From NCBI RefSeq assembly GCF_001632805.1, contig NZ_CP007220.1, positions 1,488,001-1,552,000 of the forward strand: 64,000 nucleotides of DNA, read 5' to 3'. Both the position numbers and the translations under genes were made by a program. The notes beneath the pieces were generated by a model. The model was not told the origin of the DNA. It made no database searches and saw only the letters and a program-made list of their open reading frames with translations. Numbering within the stretch: the stretch's first letter is position 1; each line of letters begins with the position of its first letter. The DNA comes from Mycobacteroides chelonae CCUG 47445 (lineage in GTDB: Bacteria > Actinomycetota > Actinomycetes > Mycobacteriales > Mycobacteriaceae). Positions 9,501 through 18,795 of this stretch are shown one piece after another.

Positions 9501-12500
9501 ACCGCGTCGCACCCGTCGACCGGTGCACGCCTCGAGGTCACCGGCGACGACTCGGTGCGTCTGAGCGTGCCGCTGTCCGGCATCTGGGTTGACATCGATC
9601 TGACCTTGCCCGCCACGACTCGCGACGGTGGTACCCCGGTGGTCACCACTGAAGCTGCGGGCGCCGCCATGCGGACCGTGCTTGCGGTTGCCGCCGGTGC
9701 CGAGGATCCGGCCGGCCTTCCGCTGGTGGAAAATGGCACGGCACGTGTTGTCGCGCAGTGGGATCCGGAGCGCGTGGCTGACCACACCGGCGTTACCGCC
9801 GTCCTTCCGGCGCCGTTGGCGCCGGGGTCGTCGACCGTGCCCGACGCGCTGGTCGGCCTGTGCTGGCCCGCGGTGTTCGCCGCGATCGGCGATGCCAAGA
9901 CCGCGGACGGTACGGGCGTCATCGAGGGTCTGCTCTCGCTAGTGCACCTGGACCATGCCGCCCACCTGATCGCCGCTCTCCCCGCTGAAGCAGCCGAACT
10001 GTCGGTTACCGCAACGGCTTCGGTGGCGACCGACACCGAGGTCGGCCGGGTTGTACCGGTTGACGTGACTGTGGCGGCAGCAGATGGCACCGTGTTGGCG
10101 ACGCTGCAGGAGCGCTTTGCGATTCTGGGCCGCAACGGGGCGGCCGAACTCACCGACCCGGTCCGTGCCGGTGGTGCGCTCTCCGAGCACGAGGCGGACA
10201 CCACTCGTCGCCGCCGTCGTGACGCAAAGATTTTCGCGCCCACCGACATGCGGGCGTTCGCGGTGGTTTCGGGTGACCACAACCCGATCCACACCGATAA
10301 GTCGGCCGCGCTGCTGGCCGGACTGGGATCACCGATCGTGCATGGCATGTGGCTTTCGGCCGCCGCGCAGCACGTGGTCACCTCTGCCGATGGCTCCAGC
10401 ACTCCGCCGCGCACACTGGTCGGTTGGACCTCGCGATTCCTGGGGATGGTGCAGCCGGGAGACGAGGTTGACGTTCGGGTTGACCGTGTCGGAATCGATT
10501 CCGGCGCAGAGGTTGTAGAGATCCAAGCCAAGGTCGGCAGCGACCTGGTGATGTCTGCGACCGCTCGGCTCGCAGCCCCCAAAACGGTGTACGCCTTCCC
10601 GGGGCAGGGCATCCAGCACAAGGGCATGGGTATGGACGTGCGTTCACGTTCCAAGGCCGCCCGCAAGGTCTGGGACAACGCCGACAAGTTCACCCGCGAG
10701 CGTCTCGGCTTCTCCGTGCTGCATGTGGTCAAGGACAACCCGACGAGCCTCATCGCCGGTGGCGTTCACTACCAGCACCCCGAGGGCGTCCTGTACCTGA
10801 CGCAGTTCACTCAGGTGGCGATGGCCACTCTGGCCACCGCGCAGATCGCCGAGATGAAGGAATCCGGTTCGTTCGTCGAGGATGCGATCACGTGTGGTCA
10901 CTCCGTCGGTGAGTACACCGCGCTGGCCACCGTCAGTGGCGTCATTCCGCAGGATGGTCTGCTCGAGGTGGTGTTCCACCGCGGGTCGGCGATGCACGAC
11001 ATCGTGCCGCGAGATGAGCAGGGGCGCAGCAATTACCGCCTCGCCGCGATCCGCCCGTCGCAGATCGGGCTGGAAGACGCCGATGTCAGCGCGTTTGTCG
11101 CGGGGATCGCCGAACACAGCGGAGAATTCCTGCAGATCGTGAACTTCAACCTGCGGGGCTCGCAGTACGCCATCGCCGGAACTGTGCGCGGCCTGGAGCT
11201 GCTGGAGGCCGAGGTCGAGAAGCGTCGCGAAGAGTTCGGTGGCCGGCGCTCCTTCATCATGGTGCCGGGCATCGACGTGCCGTTCCACTCCGAGGTGCTG
11301 CGGGTCGGCGTTGCCGAATTCCGCCGTTCGCTGGAGCGGGTGCTGCCCATGGACGGCGACCCGAACCTGATCATCGGGAAGTACATCCCGAACCTGGTGC
11401 CCAAGCCGTTCACCCTGGATCGTGAATTCATCCAGGAGATCCGGGATCTGGTTCCCGCCGAACCGCTCGACGAGGTGCTGGCCGACTACGACACCTGGCG
11501 CAACGAGAAGCCGGTGTTGTTGTGCCGCAAGGTGCTTATCGAGCTGCTCGCCTGGCAGTTCGCCAGCCCGGTGCGGTGGATCGAGACCCAGGACCTGCTG
11601 TTCACCGAGGAGGCCGCCGGCGGCCTTGGCGTGGAGCGCTTCGTTGAAGTGGGCGTGAAGTCCATGCCGACCGTCGCCGGTCTGGCCAACAACACCCTGA
11701 AACTGCCCGAGTACAGCCACAGTTCGATCGAGGTGCTCAACGTCGAGCGCGATCACGCGGTGCTGTTCGGAACGGACAGCGATCCCGAGCCCGAGCCTGA
11801 AATCGAGGAGCCCGCGGAAAGCACTGCGGCCCCGGCGTCTGCCGAGGCTGCACCGGCCGCAGCACCTGCCGCTCCTGCGGCGCCGTCGGGCGGCCCGCGT
11901 CCGGAGGACATCGGCTTCGACGCCTCCGATGCGACGCTTGCGTTGATCGCGCTCTCGACGAAGATGCGCATCGATCAGATCGAGCCGGTGGACTCCATCG
12001 AGAGCCTCACCGACGGTGCATCCTCGCGTCGTAACCAGCTGCTGGTCGACCTGGGCTCCGAGCTGAACCTGAGCGCTATCGACGGTGCCGCCGAGGCGGA
12101 CCTGTCCGGATTGCGGGTGCAGGTCACCAAATTGGCGCGTACCTATAAGCCGTTCGGCCCGGTGCTTTCGGACTCGATCAATGATCAGCTCAAGACCGTT
12201 TTCGGACCTTCGGGTAAGCGTCCGGCCGCCATCGCCGAGCGGATCACCAAGACCTGGGAACTGGGTCCGGGCTGGGTCAAGCACGTCACCGTCGAGCTGG
12301 CGCTGGGTACCCGTGAGGGCACCAGCGTCCGCGGTGGCGACCTCGGCGGCCTGGCACCGAGCACGCTGGCGGACGGTAACGCCGTCGATGCCGCGATTGA
12401 CGCCGGTGTTGCGGCAGTGGCCGCGCGCCGTGGCGTCGGGGTATCTCTGCCCTCGGCCGGTGGAGGCGGCGGTGCGACCGTCGACGCTGCCGCGCTGAGC

Positions 12501-15500
12501 GAGTTCACCGACCAGATCACCGGTCGCGACGGTGTTCTCGCCTCGGCCGCACGTCTGGTGCTCGACCAGCTGGGTCTGTCGGCCCCGATCGCCACTTCGG
12601 ACGGTGCGACCGATACCGAGCTCATCGAGCTGGTTTCGGCCGAATTGGGTTCGGACTGGCCGCGTTTGGTGGCGCCGAGCTTCGACGGCAAGAAGGCCGT
12701 GGTGTTCGACGACCGCTGGGCCAGCGCCCGCGAGGATCTTGCGCGCCTGTGGATCACCGAGGAAGGTGAGATCGACAGCCAGTGGGCACAGTTGGCCGAA
12801 AACTTCGAAGGTGCCGGGCATGCCGTTGGCGCTCAGGCCAATTGGTGGCAGGGCAAGTCGCTGGCACAGGGCCGCAACGTGCACGCTTCGCTGTACGGGC
12901 GGATCGCCGCCGGCGCCGAGAGCCCCGAGCAGGGCAAGTGGGGCGGCGAGGTCGCGGTGGTGACGGGTGCTTCCAAGGGCTCGATCGCCGCATCCGTGGT
13001 CGCGGCGCTGCTGTCCGGTGGCGCGACGGTCGTCGCCACCACCTCGCGTCTTGACGAGGACCGGCTGGCGTTCTACCGCAACCTGTACCGCGAAAGTGCG
13101 CGGTTCGGCGCCAAGCTGTGGGTCGTACCGGCCAACATGGCCTCGTACGCCGATATCGACGCGCTGGTGCAGTGGGTGGGCACCGAGCAGTCCGAAAGCC
13201 TTGGGCCGATGTCGATCCACCTCAAGGACGCGCAGACCCCGACGCTGTTGTTCCCGTTCGCCGCACCGAAGGTGGTCGGGGATCTGTCGGAAGCCGGTTC
13301 GCGTGCCGAGATGGAGATGAAGGTGCTGTTGTGGGCCGTGCAGCGGCTCATCGGTGGCTTGTCGGCCATTGGCGCGGAGCGCGATATCGCCTCGCGTCTG
13401 CATGTGGTGCTGCCGGGTTCGCCGAACCGCGGCATGTTCGGTGGCGACGGTGCGTACGGCGAGTCCAAAGCGGCGCTCGATGCACTGGTCACCCGCTGGA
13501 AGGCGGAGTCGTCGTGGGCGTCGCGAGTCAGCCTGGCGCACGCGCTGATTGGCTGGACCCGTGGCACCGGGCTGATGGGTCACAACGACGCCATCGTCAC
13601 CGCCGTCGAAGAGGCGGGAGTCACCACGTACTCCACCGCGGACATGGCATCCATGCTGCTGGCGCTGTGCTCACCTGAAGCACGCGTGCAGGCCGCACAG
13701 ACACCGGTCGAGAAGGACCTCACCGGTGGGCTGGCCGAGGTCGAGCTCGACATGGCCGAGCTGGCCGCCAAGGCCCGCGAGGACATGGAGGCCAAGGCGA
13801 AGGCCGAGGCCGCCGCATCCGCCGAGGAGGAGGACGACCCGAACCTCATTGCGGCACTGCCGTCTCCGCCGCGCGGTTACACCTCGACGCTGGCTCCGGA
13901 ATGGGCCGACCTCGATGTCGACCCGGCCGATCTGGTGGTCATCGTCGGCGGTGGCGAGCTGGGCCCGCTGGGCTCCTCGCGTACCCGCTACGAGATGGAG
14001 GTCGACGACGAATTGTCGGCCGCCGGCGTGCTGGAGCTCGCGTGGACCACCGGACTGGTCAAGTGGGAGGACGATCCCGAGGCCGGTTGGTACGACACCG
14101 AATCCGGTGAACTGGTGCCGGAATCGGAGTTGGTGGAGCGTTACCACGACAAGGTGGTCGCCAACATCGGTGTCCGCGAGTTCGTCGACGACGGTGCGAT
14201 CGACCCCGATCACGCTTCGCCACTGCTGGTGTCGGTGTTCCTGGACAAGGACTTCACCTTCACGGTGTCGACCGAGGCCGAGGCTCGCGAGTTCGTGAAG
14301 TGGGACCCCGAGCACACGGTGATCCAGCCGTTGGCCGATGGCAGCGACTGGCAGGTAACCCGCAAGTCGGGTACCGAGGTTCGAGTGCCGCGCAAGACCA
14401 AGCTGTCGCGGACCGTGGGTGCCCAGATTCCGACCGGTTTCGATCCCACCGTCTGGGGTATCACCCCGGACATGGTCAGTTCCATCGACCGGGTGGCGCT
14501 GTGGAACATGGTCGCGACGGTGGACGCATTCTTGTCGGCGGGCTTCACCCCGACCGAGCTGATGCGCTGGGTGCACCCGAGCCAGGTGGCCAACACGCAG
14601 GGCACCGGTATGGGCGGCATGACCTCGATGCAGACCATGTACCACGGAAACCTGTTGGGCCGTAACAAGCCGAACGACATCCTGCAGGAAGTGCTGCCGA
14701 ACGTCGTTGCCGCGCATGTGGTGCAGTCCTACGTCGGTTCCTACGGCTCGATGATCCACCCGGTGGCCGCGTGCGCTACCGCGGCGGTGTCCGTCGAGGA
14801 AGGCGTCGACAAGATCCGCCTCGGCAAGGCACATCTGGCGCTGGCCGGTGGGTTCGACGACCTGACGCTAGAGGCCATCATCGGCTTCGGTGACATGGCC
14901 GCGACCGCCGACACCGAGATGATGCGGGCCAAGGGCATTGCGGACAAGCGGTTCTCGCGGGCCAATGACCGTCGTCGCCTTGGGTTCGTCGAGGCGCAGG
15001 GTGGCGGCAGCGTGCTGCTGGCACGCGGTGATCTGGCGCTCAAGATGGGTCTGCCGGTGCTCGCGGTGGTCGCGTACGCGCAGTCGTTCGGTGACGGCGT
15101 GCACACCTCCATTCCGGCTCCGGGTCTGGGCGCGCTCGCGGCCGGACGCGGTGGCAGGGATTCGGATCTGGCGCGCTCGCTGAACAAGCTGGGCGTGACG
15201 GCCGATGACATCGCCGTCATCTCCAAGCACGACACATCCACGCTCGCCAACGATCCGAACGAGACTGAGCTGCATGAGCGGCTCGCGGCCTCGCTGGGGC
15301 GCTCGGATGGTGCGCCGCTGTTCGTCATCTCGCAGAAGAACCTGACCGGCCACGCCAAGGGCGGCGCCGCGGTGTTCCAGATGCTTGGCCTGTGCCAGGT
15401 GCTGCGCGACGGCGTCATTCCGCCGAACCGCAGCCTGGACTGTGTCGACGATGAACTGGCCACCAGCCAGCACTTCGTGTGGCTGCGCGAGTCGCTGCCG

Positions 15501-15830
15501 CTCAAGGAGAAGCTGCCGTTGAAGGCGGGTCTGGTGACAAGCCTGGGCTTCGGTCACGTGTCGGGTCTGGTCGCGCTGGTGCATCCGCAGGCGTTCATCG
15601 CCTCGCTGCGTCCGGAGGATCGTGAAGATTACGAGAAGCGCTCGCGTGGGCGTGTTCTCGCCGGACAGCGTCGCCTGGCCTCCGCCATGGCCGGCGGCCG
15701 CCCGATGTACGAGCGGCCGGACGGACGTCGCTTCGACCATGACCACGATGAGTCGGAGAAGCGCCAGGAAGCCTCGATGCTGCTTGATCCAGGTTCGCGC
15801 CTGAGTGAGGACGAGGTCTACCACCGGTGA
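6546..15830 (+). CDS. fas: Type I fatty acid synthase
   Basis: A single 3,094-residue multifunctional FAS I that makes C16-C26 acyl-CoAs in the cytosol, the primers for mycolic acid synthesis. Visible landmarks in order: acetyltransferase GHSQG with Ser166; enoyl reductase region LLAGMTPTTVDAKIV (about 435); hot-dog dehydratase GDHNPIHTD with His1245; malonyl/palmitoyl transferase GHSVGEY with Ser1453; an acidic/Ala/Pro linker; ACP with the phosphopantetheine serine in DGASSRRNQ (about 1826); ketoreductase VVTGASKG from 2139; ketosynthase Cys2743 in AACATAA, with KHDTSTLANDP and LTGHAKGG downstream. It aligns along its whole length with M. tuberculosis Fas. GTG 6576 (VTINEYDKV) matches the M. 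tuberculosis start better and could be the true start. It overlaps acpS by 4 nt. Confidence 0.98.
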   Translation: MTDGKTGSGDVTINEYDKVTSSEDPDANSAVDPGPSAGPALIDRLESGEPYAVAFGGQGSDWLDSLAELAASAGIESELATLAGEAELRLEPVAKELVVVRPVGFTPLTWVRALTAEEPVPAAAQLTSAAVSMPGVLLAQLAAVRALKIQGLDVAQLPPVAVIGHSQGVLAVEALKAHGDRDVELLAIAQLVGAAATLVARRRGIVVRGSRTPMVSVTNVDPERIKALLDEFAQDVRTVQPPALSIRNGRRSVVITGTPDQLSRFELYCEQIADREAAERKDKVRGGAVFSPVFDPVNVEVGFHTPRLADGVEIAGRWAAAAGLDVELTKALTEAILVTPVDWVNEVNHVADAGARWILDLGPGDLLTRLTAPVIRGLGIGIVPTATRGGQRNLFMHGAVPEVARAWTSFAPTVVSLPDGSVKLSTKFTRLTGRSPILLAGMTPTTVDAKIVAAAANAGHWSELAGGGQVTEEIFSSRIEELTGLLEPGRQIQFNSLFLDPYLWKLQVGSKRLVQKARQAGAPIDGVVVTAGIPELEEAVALIEELTDIGFAHIVFKPGTVEQIRSVVRIAAEVPTRPIIMHVEGGRAGGHHSWEDLDDLLLATYSELRSRSNITVCVGGGIGTPEQAAEYLSGRWALKFGFPLMPVDGILVGTAAMATLEATTSPSVKQMLVETQGTPEWVPAGKAQGGMASGRSQLGADIHEIDNAASRCGRLLDDVAGDADAVAKRRDEIIAAMELTAKQYFGNAAEMTYAQWLNRYVELSIGDGDSTADTAVAHSPWLDITWRDRFKQMLKRAEARLHPKESGPVETLFADEALLERPADAIAALLQRYPEAEAIKLHPADVPFFVALCKTLGKPVNFVPVIDKDVRRWWRSDSLWQAHDARYTAEQVCIIPGTAAVAGITRVDEPVGELLNRFEQTAIDEVVATGAEPLPVRSRLRRRWDVEGPLATVLDAPDVLWSGRIAVNPVHRIAPDGAWQVFEDRTASHPSTGARLEVTGDDSVRLSVPLSGIWVDIDLTLPATTRDGGTPVVTTEAAGAAMRTVLAVAAGAEDPAGLPLVENGTARVVAQWDPERVADHTGVTAVLPAPLAPGSSTVPDALVGLCWPAVFAAIGDAKTADGTGVIEGLLSLVHLDHAAHLIAALPAEAAELSVTATASVATDTEVGRVVPVDVTVAAADGTVLATLQERFAILGRNGAAELTDPVRAGGALSEHEADTTRRRRRDAKIFAPTDMRAFAVVSGDHNPIHTDKSAALLAGLGSPIVHGMWLSAAAQHVVTSADGSSTPPRTLVGWTSRFLGMVQPGDEVDVRVDRVGIDSGAEVVEIQAKVGSDLVMSATARLAAPKTVYAFPGQGIQHKGMGMDVRSRSKAARKVWDNADKFTRERLGFSVLHVVKDNPTSLIAGGVHYQHPEGVLYLTQFTQVAMATLATAQIAEMKESGSFVEDAITCGHSVGEYTALATVSGVIPQDGLLEVVFHRGSAMHDIVPRDEQGRSNYRLAAIRPSQIGLEDADVSAFVAGIAEHSGEFLQIVNFNLRGSQYAIAGTVRGLELLEAEVEKRREEFGGRRSFIMVPGIDVPFHSEVLRVGVAEFRRSLERVLPMDGDPNLIIGKYIPNLVPKPFTLDREFIQEIRDLVPAEPLDEVLADYDTWRNEKPVLLCRKVLIELLAWQFASPVRWIETQDLLFTEEAAGGLGVERFVEVGVKSMPTVAGLANNTLKLPEYSHSSIEVLNVERDHAVLFGTDSDPEPEPEIEEPAESTAAPASAEAAPAAAPAAPAAPSGGPRPEDIGFDASDATLALIALSTKMRIDQIEPVDSIESLTDGASSRRNQLLVDLGSELNLSAIDGAAEADLSGLRVQVTKLARTYKPFGPVLSDSINDQLKTVFGPSGKRPAAIAERITKTWELGPGWVKHVTVELALGTREGTSVRGGDLGGLAPSTLADGNAVDAAIDAGVAAVAARRGVGVSLPSAGGGGGATVDAAALSEFTDQITGRDGVLASAARLVLDQLGLSAPIATSDGATDTELIELVSAELGSDWPRLVAPSFDGKKAVVFDDRWASAREDLARLWITEEGEIDSQWAQLAENFEGAGHAVGAQANWWQGKSLAQGRNVHASLYGRIAAGAESPEQGKWGGEVAVVTGASKGSIAASVVAALLSGGATVVATTSRLDEDRLAFYRNLYRESARFGAKLWVVPANMASYADIDALVQWVGTEQSESLGPMSIHLKDAQTPTLLFPFAAPKVVGDLSEAGSRAEMEMKVLLWAVQRLIGGLSAIGAERDIASRLHVVLPGSPNRGMFGGDGAYGESKAALDALVTRWKAESSWASRVSLAHALIGWTRGTGLMGHNDAIVTAVEEAGVTTYSTADMASMLLALCSPEARVQAAQTPVEKDLTGGLAEVELDMAELAAKAREDMEAKAKAEAAASAEEEDDPNLIAALPSPPRGYTSTLAPEWADLDVDPADLVVIVGGGELGPLGSSRTRYEMEVDDELSAAGVLELAWTTGLVKWEDDPEAGWYDTESGELVPESELVERYHDKVVANIGVREFVDDGAIDPDHASPLLVSVFLDKDFTFTVSTEAEAREFVKWDPEHTVIQPLADGSDWQVTRKSGTEVRVPRKTKLSRTVGAQIPTGFDPTVWGITPDMVSSIDRVALWNMVATVDAFLSAGFTPTELMRWVHPSQVANTQGTGMGGMTSMQTMYHGNLLGRNKPNDILQEVLPNVVAAHVVQSYVGSYGSMIHPVAACATAAVSVEEGVDKIRLGKAHLALAGGFDDLTLEAIIGFGDMAATADTEMMRAKGIADKRFSRANDRRRLGFVEAQGGGSVLLARGDLALKMGLPVLAVVAYAQSFGDGVHTSIPAPGLGALAAGRGGRDSDLARSLNKLGVTADDIAVISKHDTSTLANDPNETELHERLAASLGRSDGAPLFVISQKNLTGHAKGGAAVFQMLGLCQVLRDGVIPPNRSLDCVDDELATSQHFVWLRESLPLKEKLPLKAGLVTSLGFGHVSGLVALVHPQAFIASLRPEDREDYEKRSRGRVLAGQRRLASAMAGGRPMYERPDGRRFDHDHDESEKRQEASMLLDPGSRLSEDEVYHR

Positions 15831-16231
15831 TTGTCGGTATCGGGATCGACCTGGTCACCATCTCCGAGTTCGGAGAGCAACTAGCGAGTCCCGGAACGGC
15901 TTTCGGGTCCGCGTTCACGCCGGGGGAGCGGCGGGACGCGGCCTCGAAGACGGGTGGAGAGGCGCGATACTTGGCTGCCCGCTGGGCCGCCAAGGAGGCC
16001 GTCATCAAGGCATGGTCGGGGTCGCGGTACTCGCAGCGGCCGGTGTTACCGGAGAACATCCACCGGGACATCGAGGTCGTGACGGACACCTGGGGCCGGC
16101 CCCGCATACGGCTTTCCGGGGCAATCGCCGAGTACCTCGCGGATATGACGGTGCATGTGACTCTGACGCATGACGGCGACACCGCGGCGGCATTTGTCGT
16201 TCTGGAACAGGAAGCCGAAACGCCTTCTTAG
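15827..16231 (+). CDS. acpS: Holo-[acyl-carrier-protein] synthase
   Basis: A 134-residue enzyme that transfers 4'-phosphopantetheine from CoA to ACP serines, here most directly the ACP domain of the adjacent FAS I. The Mg/CoA-binding motifs are clear: GIGIDLV with Asp8 and RWAAKEAVIKAW with Glu57. GTG at 15827 overlaps the fas stop as GTGA, so translation is coupled and the two gene products are made together. The same fas-acpS order is found in other mycobacteria. Confidence 0.96.
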   Translation: MIVGIGIDLVTISEFGEQLASPGTAFGSAFTPGERRDAASKTGGEARYLAARWAAKEAVIKAWSGSRYSQRPVLPENIHRDIEVVTDTWGRPRIRLSGAIAEYLADMTVHVTLTHDGDTAAAFVVLEQEAETPS

Positions 16232-16234
16232 CGT

Positions 16235-16290
16235 CGAGTGTGCGGATACAGCTGGTTTTCGCGCAGATATCGACTTGATTCGCACACTCG
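16235..16290. repeat. 10-bp inverted repeat after acpS
   Basis: CGAGTGTGCG at 16235-16244 is mirrored exactly by CGCACACTCG at 16281-16290, with a 36-nt loop. It begins 3 nt after the acpS stop and ends 39 nt before the Nudix gene. It has no T tract, so it is not a classical intrinsic terminator. It could be a 3' RNA-stability structure or an attenuator for the next gene. Confidence 0.55.
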
Positions 16291-16329
16291 CCTCGGCCGG
16301 ATATGGACTCGGTCTGTTAAGAAGTGCCT

Positions 16330-16815
16330 ATGCCGGTTCCGGAATTCGTCATCGAGTTGCGTCGACACATCGGACATGCGCCGCTGTGGTTACCGGGCGT
16401 GACCGCGGTGGTCATTCGGGATGAACAAGTGCTGCTGGTCAAGCGGGCCGACAATGGCGCCTGGACGGCGGTAACCGGAATCGTCGACCCCGGCGAGAAT
16501 CCGGCCGACTGCGCCGTCCGGGAAGTGCTGGAAGAGGCGGGCATTCGCGCGATACCCCGACGACTGGTGTGGGTGCATGTGACTCGGCCGATGGTTCATG
16601 TCAATGGGGATCACGCTCAGTACTTGGACCACGTGTTCCGAATGGATTGGGTTGCCGGATCACCCTTTCCCGCGGACGGCGAGAACGATGCCGCGCAGTG
16701 GTTCGATATCGCCGCGATGCCGGACATGACGGTGGATATGCGTCGCCGGATCGAACTTGCGGCGGACACCGACAGCGCCGCCACGGTTTTCGATATCACT
16801 GACCCGCAGGACTAG
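16330..16815 (+). CDS. Nudix hydrolase
   Basis: A 161-residue protein from ATG 16330 (GTG 16324 is two codons upstream). It has a perfect Nudix box at residues 50-72: GIVDPGE, seven residues, then REVLEEAGI (G-x5-E-x7-R-E-U-x-E-E-x-G-U). Such enzymes cleave nucleoside diphosphates linked to another moiety using Mg2+. The N-terminal LPGVTAVVIRDEQVLLVKR is typical of the general ADP-ribose/NADH/oxidised-nucleotide group. The substrate is not predictable. Its stop TAG lies within a CTAG shared with the stop of the convergent MFS gene. Confidence 0.92.
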   Translation: MPVPEFVIELRRHIGHAPLWLPGVTAVVIRDEQVLLVKRADNGAWTAVTGIVDPGENPADCAVREVLEEAGIRAIPRRLVWVHVTRPMVHVNGDHAQYLDHVFRMDWVAGSPFPADGENDAAQWFDIAAMPDMTVDMRRRIELAADTDSAATVFDITDPQD

Positions 16816-18422
16816 GAGCGCGGTGCATGCTCTGTTGAGGCGGCCGGGGCGATGAGAAATGTCGCGGCAAGTCCCAGCGCGAGGAACGCCGCGGCTAGGT
16901 AACTGCCCAACTCGACTCCATGGGCCATCGCCTGGCGCGCGGCATCGGCGACGGCCTCGGTCTGGGGTTGACGCGCGAACCCGTCGATGGCAGCACCCGC
17001 ACTGCGGACGACCGCACGGGTGAGCGCATCGGATTGATCGGCTGGCACCCCGGTGGACGCGAGAGTGCTGCTGAGCCGTGCGCTGATAGCGCTGAAGAAG
17101 GCCGTCGTCAGCACGGCGATCCCGAGGGCCGAGCCCAGCTGCCGGAACACGCTTTGCATGCCCGAGCCTTGACCGGAGCTACGTTCGGGTACATCGGCGA
17201 GCACCACGTTGGTCACCTGAGCGGTGGCGAATCCGATGCCGATCCCATACACGAACAGCGCCGCCGCGATGGCCCACCAGGTGCTGTCGGGCCGGGCGAT
17301 GTAGCCGAGCGCCGCCAACCCCAGTGCCTCCAGTGCCAGCCCGATGCGCACCAATCCCAACGCCGAGATACGTGACGTCATAGCGAAACTGGCGCCACTG
17401 GCGACGAAACTGCCGAGTGCAATGGGTACCAAAGCCAAGCCTGCTTGGACCGCGCTGTACCCCAACGCGAATTGCAGCCATAGCGGAAGGACGGCCACGA
17501 TGCCGAATTCGCCCATCCCGATGATCAGCGTGGCGATATTGCCGTTGCGGAACGAGCCGATGGAGAAGAGCCGCACGTCCATCAGTGCGGTGGTCGGCTG
17601 CGCGGGATCGATATCGCGGGTCAGAGTGACCTGGCGGATGACAAAGGCGATGAGGGACAACGCTGCCAGGACGAGTGCGACGAAAACCGGTGATACGTCG
17701 AGCGTCCAGCGCATGCCGAGCACCTCGAAGGGTTCGGTGCTGCGGACCCACCCGTAGGTGCGACCGTCAATCAGACCGAAGGCGAGCAACCCCAGCCCGA
17801 GGATCGAGAACACCGCCCCGGCGACATCCACGCGTGCCTGAGTGCGCGGTGAGCGTGGGATGAACGCCAGTGCGCCGATACAGATCACCGCGACAAGCGG
17901 GATATTGATGCCGAAAGCCCAACGCCACGAGGCGTGTTCGGCGAGCCATCCGCCGAGCAGCGGACCGAGGGCCGTCGCGGCTCCGATGGTCGACCCCCAG
18001 ACGGCGAACGCCTGGCCCCGCGCCTTGCCGGTGAACTGCGCATTGAGCAGTGCAAGCGACGTCGGCAGGATCAGCGCGGCTCCGGCACCTTGCAGGAAGC
18101 GGGCCAGTATCAACCAGCTTCCGGTGGTGGCCATACCGGCCAGCAGGCTGGTCACACCGAAAATGACTACCCCGGTAAGGAAGACGCGGCGGGCACCGAG
18201 AATGTCAGAGACTCGTCCGACGAGCAGCAGCAGCGCCGCGAAAACGATTGCGTACGACTCCTGTACCCATTGAGCCTGTGCCGACGTGACGCCGAGGTCG
18301 CGCACGATCGAGGGGATGATGACGTTGACGATCGTTGTATCGACGACGATCAGCGCCACTCCCAAGGCGATGGCGGCCAAGCCCAGCCACTTGCGGGCAC
18401 CCTCTGGCACGGACGTCCTCAA
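16812..18422 (-). CDS. MFS drug:H+ antiporter, DHA2 (EmrB/QacA) type
   Basis: A 536-residue membrane protein with about 14 hydrophobic segments, the count for DHA2 exporters. Motif A is GRVSDILGARR between segments 2 and 3. The antiporter-type motif C region is GPLLGGWLAEHASWRW, and an early acidic residue lies in LIVVDTTIVN. The start is TTG at 18422, overlapping the stop of the upstream tautomerase gene as TTGA, so the two are translationally coupled. Export of drugs or toxic metabolites driven by the proton gradient is likely from the family. The cargo is unknown, but a compound acted on by the tautomerase is a possibility. Confidence 0.9.
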   Translation of the reverse strand: MRTSVPEGARKWLGLAAIALGVALIVVDTTIVNVIIPSIVRDLGVTSAQAQWVQESYAIVFAALLLLVGRVSDILGARRVFLTGVVIFGVTSLLAGMATTGSWLILARFLQGAGAALILPTSLALLNAQFTGKARGQAFAVWGSTIGAATALGPLLGGWLAEHASWRWAFGINIPLVAVICIGALAFIPRSPRTQARVDVAGAVFSILGLGLLAFGLIDGRTYGWVRSTEPFEVLGMRWTLDVSPVFVALVLAALSLIAFVIRQVTLTRDIDPAQPTTALMDVRLFSIGSFRNGNIATLIIGMGEFGIVAVLPLWLQFALGYSAVQAGLALVPIALGSFVASGASFAMTSRISALGLVRIGLALEALGLAALGYIARPDSTWWAIAAALFVYGIGIGFATAQVTNVVLADVPERSSGQGSGMQSVFRQLGSALGIAVLTTAFFSAISARLSSTLASTGVPADQSDALTRAVVRSAGAAIDGFARQPQTEAVADAARQAMAHGVELGSYLAAAFLALGLAATFLIAPAASTEHAPRS

Positions 18423-18790
18423 CGGCTCGGGGTTTCAGAATCGCTCTGATCCCACGCCGCGACGGGCAAGGTCAGATAGACGCCGGCAGTCTGTTCGTCC
18501 GCGATGACGTTTCGTACCGCGTCGTGGATTGCCTCGGCGCGGCGCTGACGGTCCTGCGCTCGGTCGCTGAACCACTTCGACTTCACCTCGACGAGTACGT
18601 CGATATCGAAATGGTCGAAGGGGCCGACCTCGTGGAACCGGATCAGGACGTCACCGGGTTGTAGCTGGTGGTCATAAGGCTCGTCCGTGCACTGCACCGC
18701 CAGTGAGACCGCGTGGGGCAGGACTTCGGCGAGCCTTCTGCGAGTGCCATCTGTGACGGCGGGGCCGCAGGTGATGTCGATCAGTGGCAT
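18419..18790 (-). CDS. Tautomerase-superfamily protein
   Basis: A 123-residue protein beginning M-P-L-I-D-I. After Met removal this leaves an N-terminal proline, the catalytic base of 4-oxalocrotonate tautomerase-type enzymes. The length fits two beta-alpha-beta units or one with an extension. It is encoded just upstream of the MFS pump with a 4-nt overlap. The role is unknown. Confidence 0.7.
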   Translation of the reverse strand: MPLIDITCGPAVTDGTRRRLAEVLPHAVSLAVQCTDEPYDHQLQPGDVLIRFHEVGPFDHFDIDVLVEVKSKWFSDRAQDRQRRAEAIHDAVRNVIADEQTAGVYLTLPVAAWDQSDSETPSR

Positions 18791-18795
18791 TTGGT

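Noticed and set aside
10644..13583. A 979-codon open frame antisense to fas
   Set aside because: It mirrors GC-rich third positions of the fas reading frame, has no recognisable domain, and similar long antisense frames occur along the whole gene.
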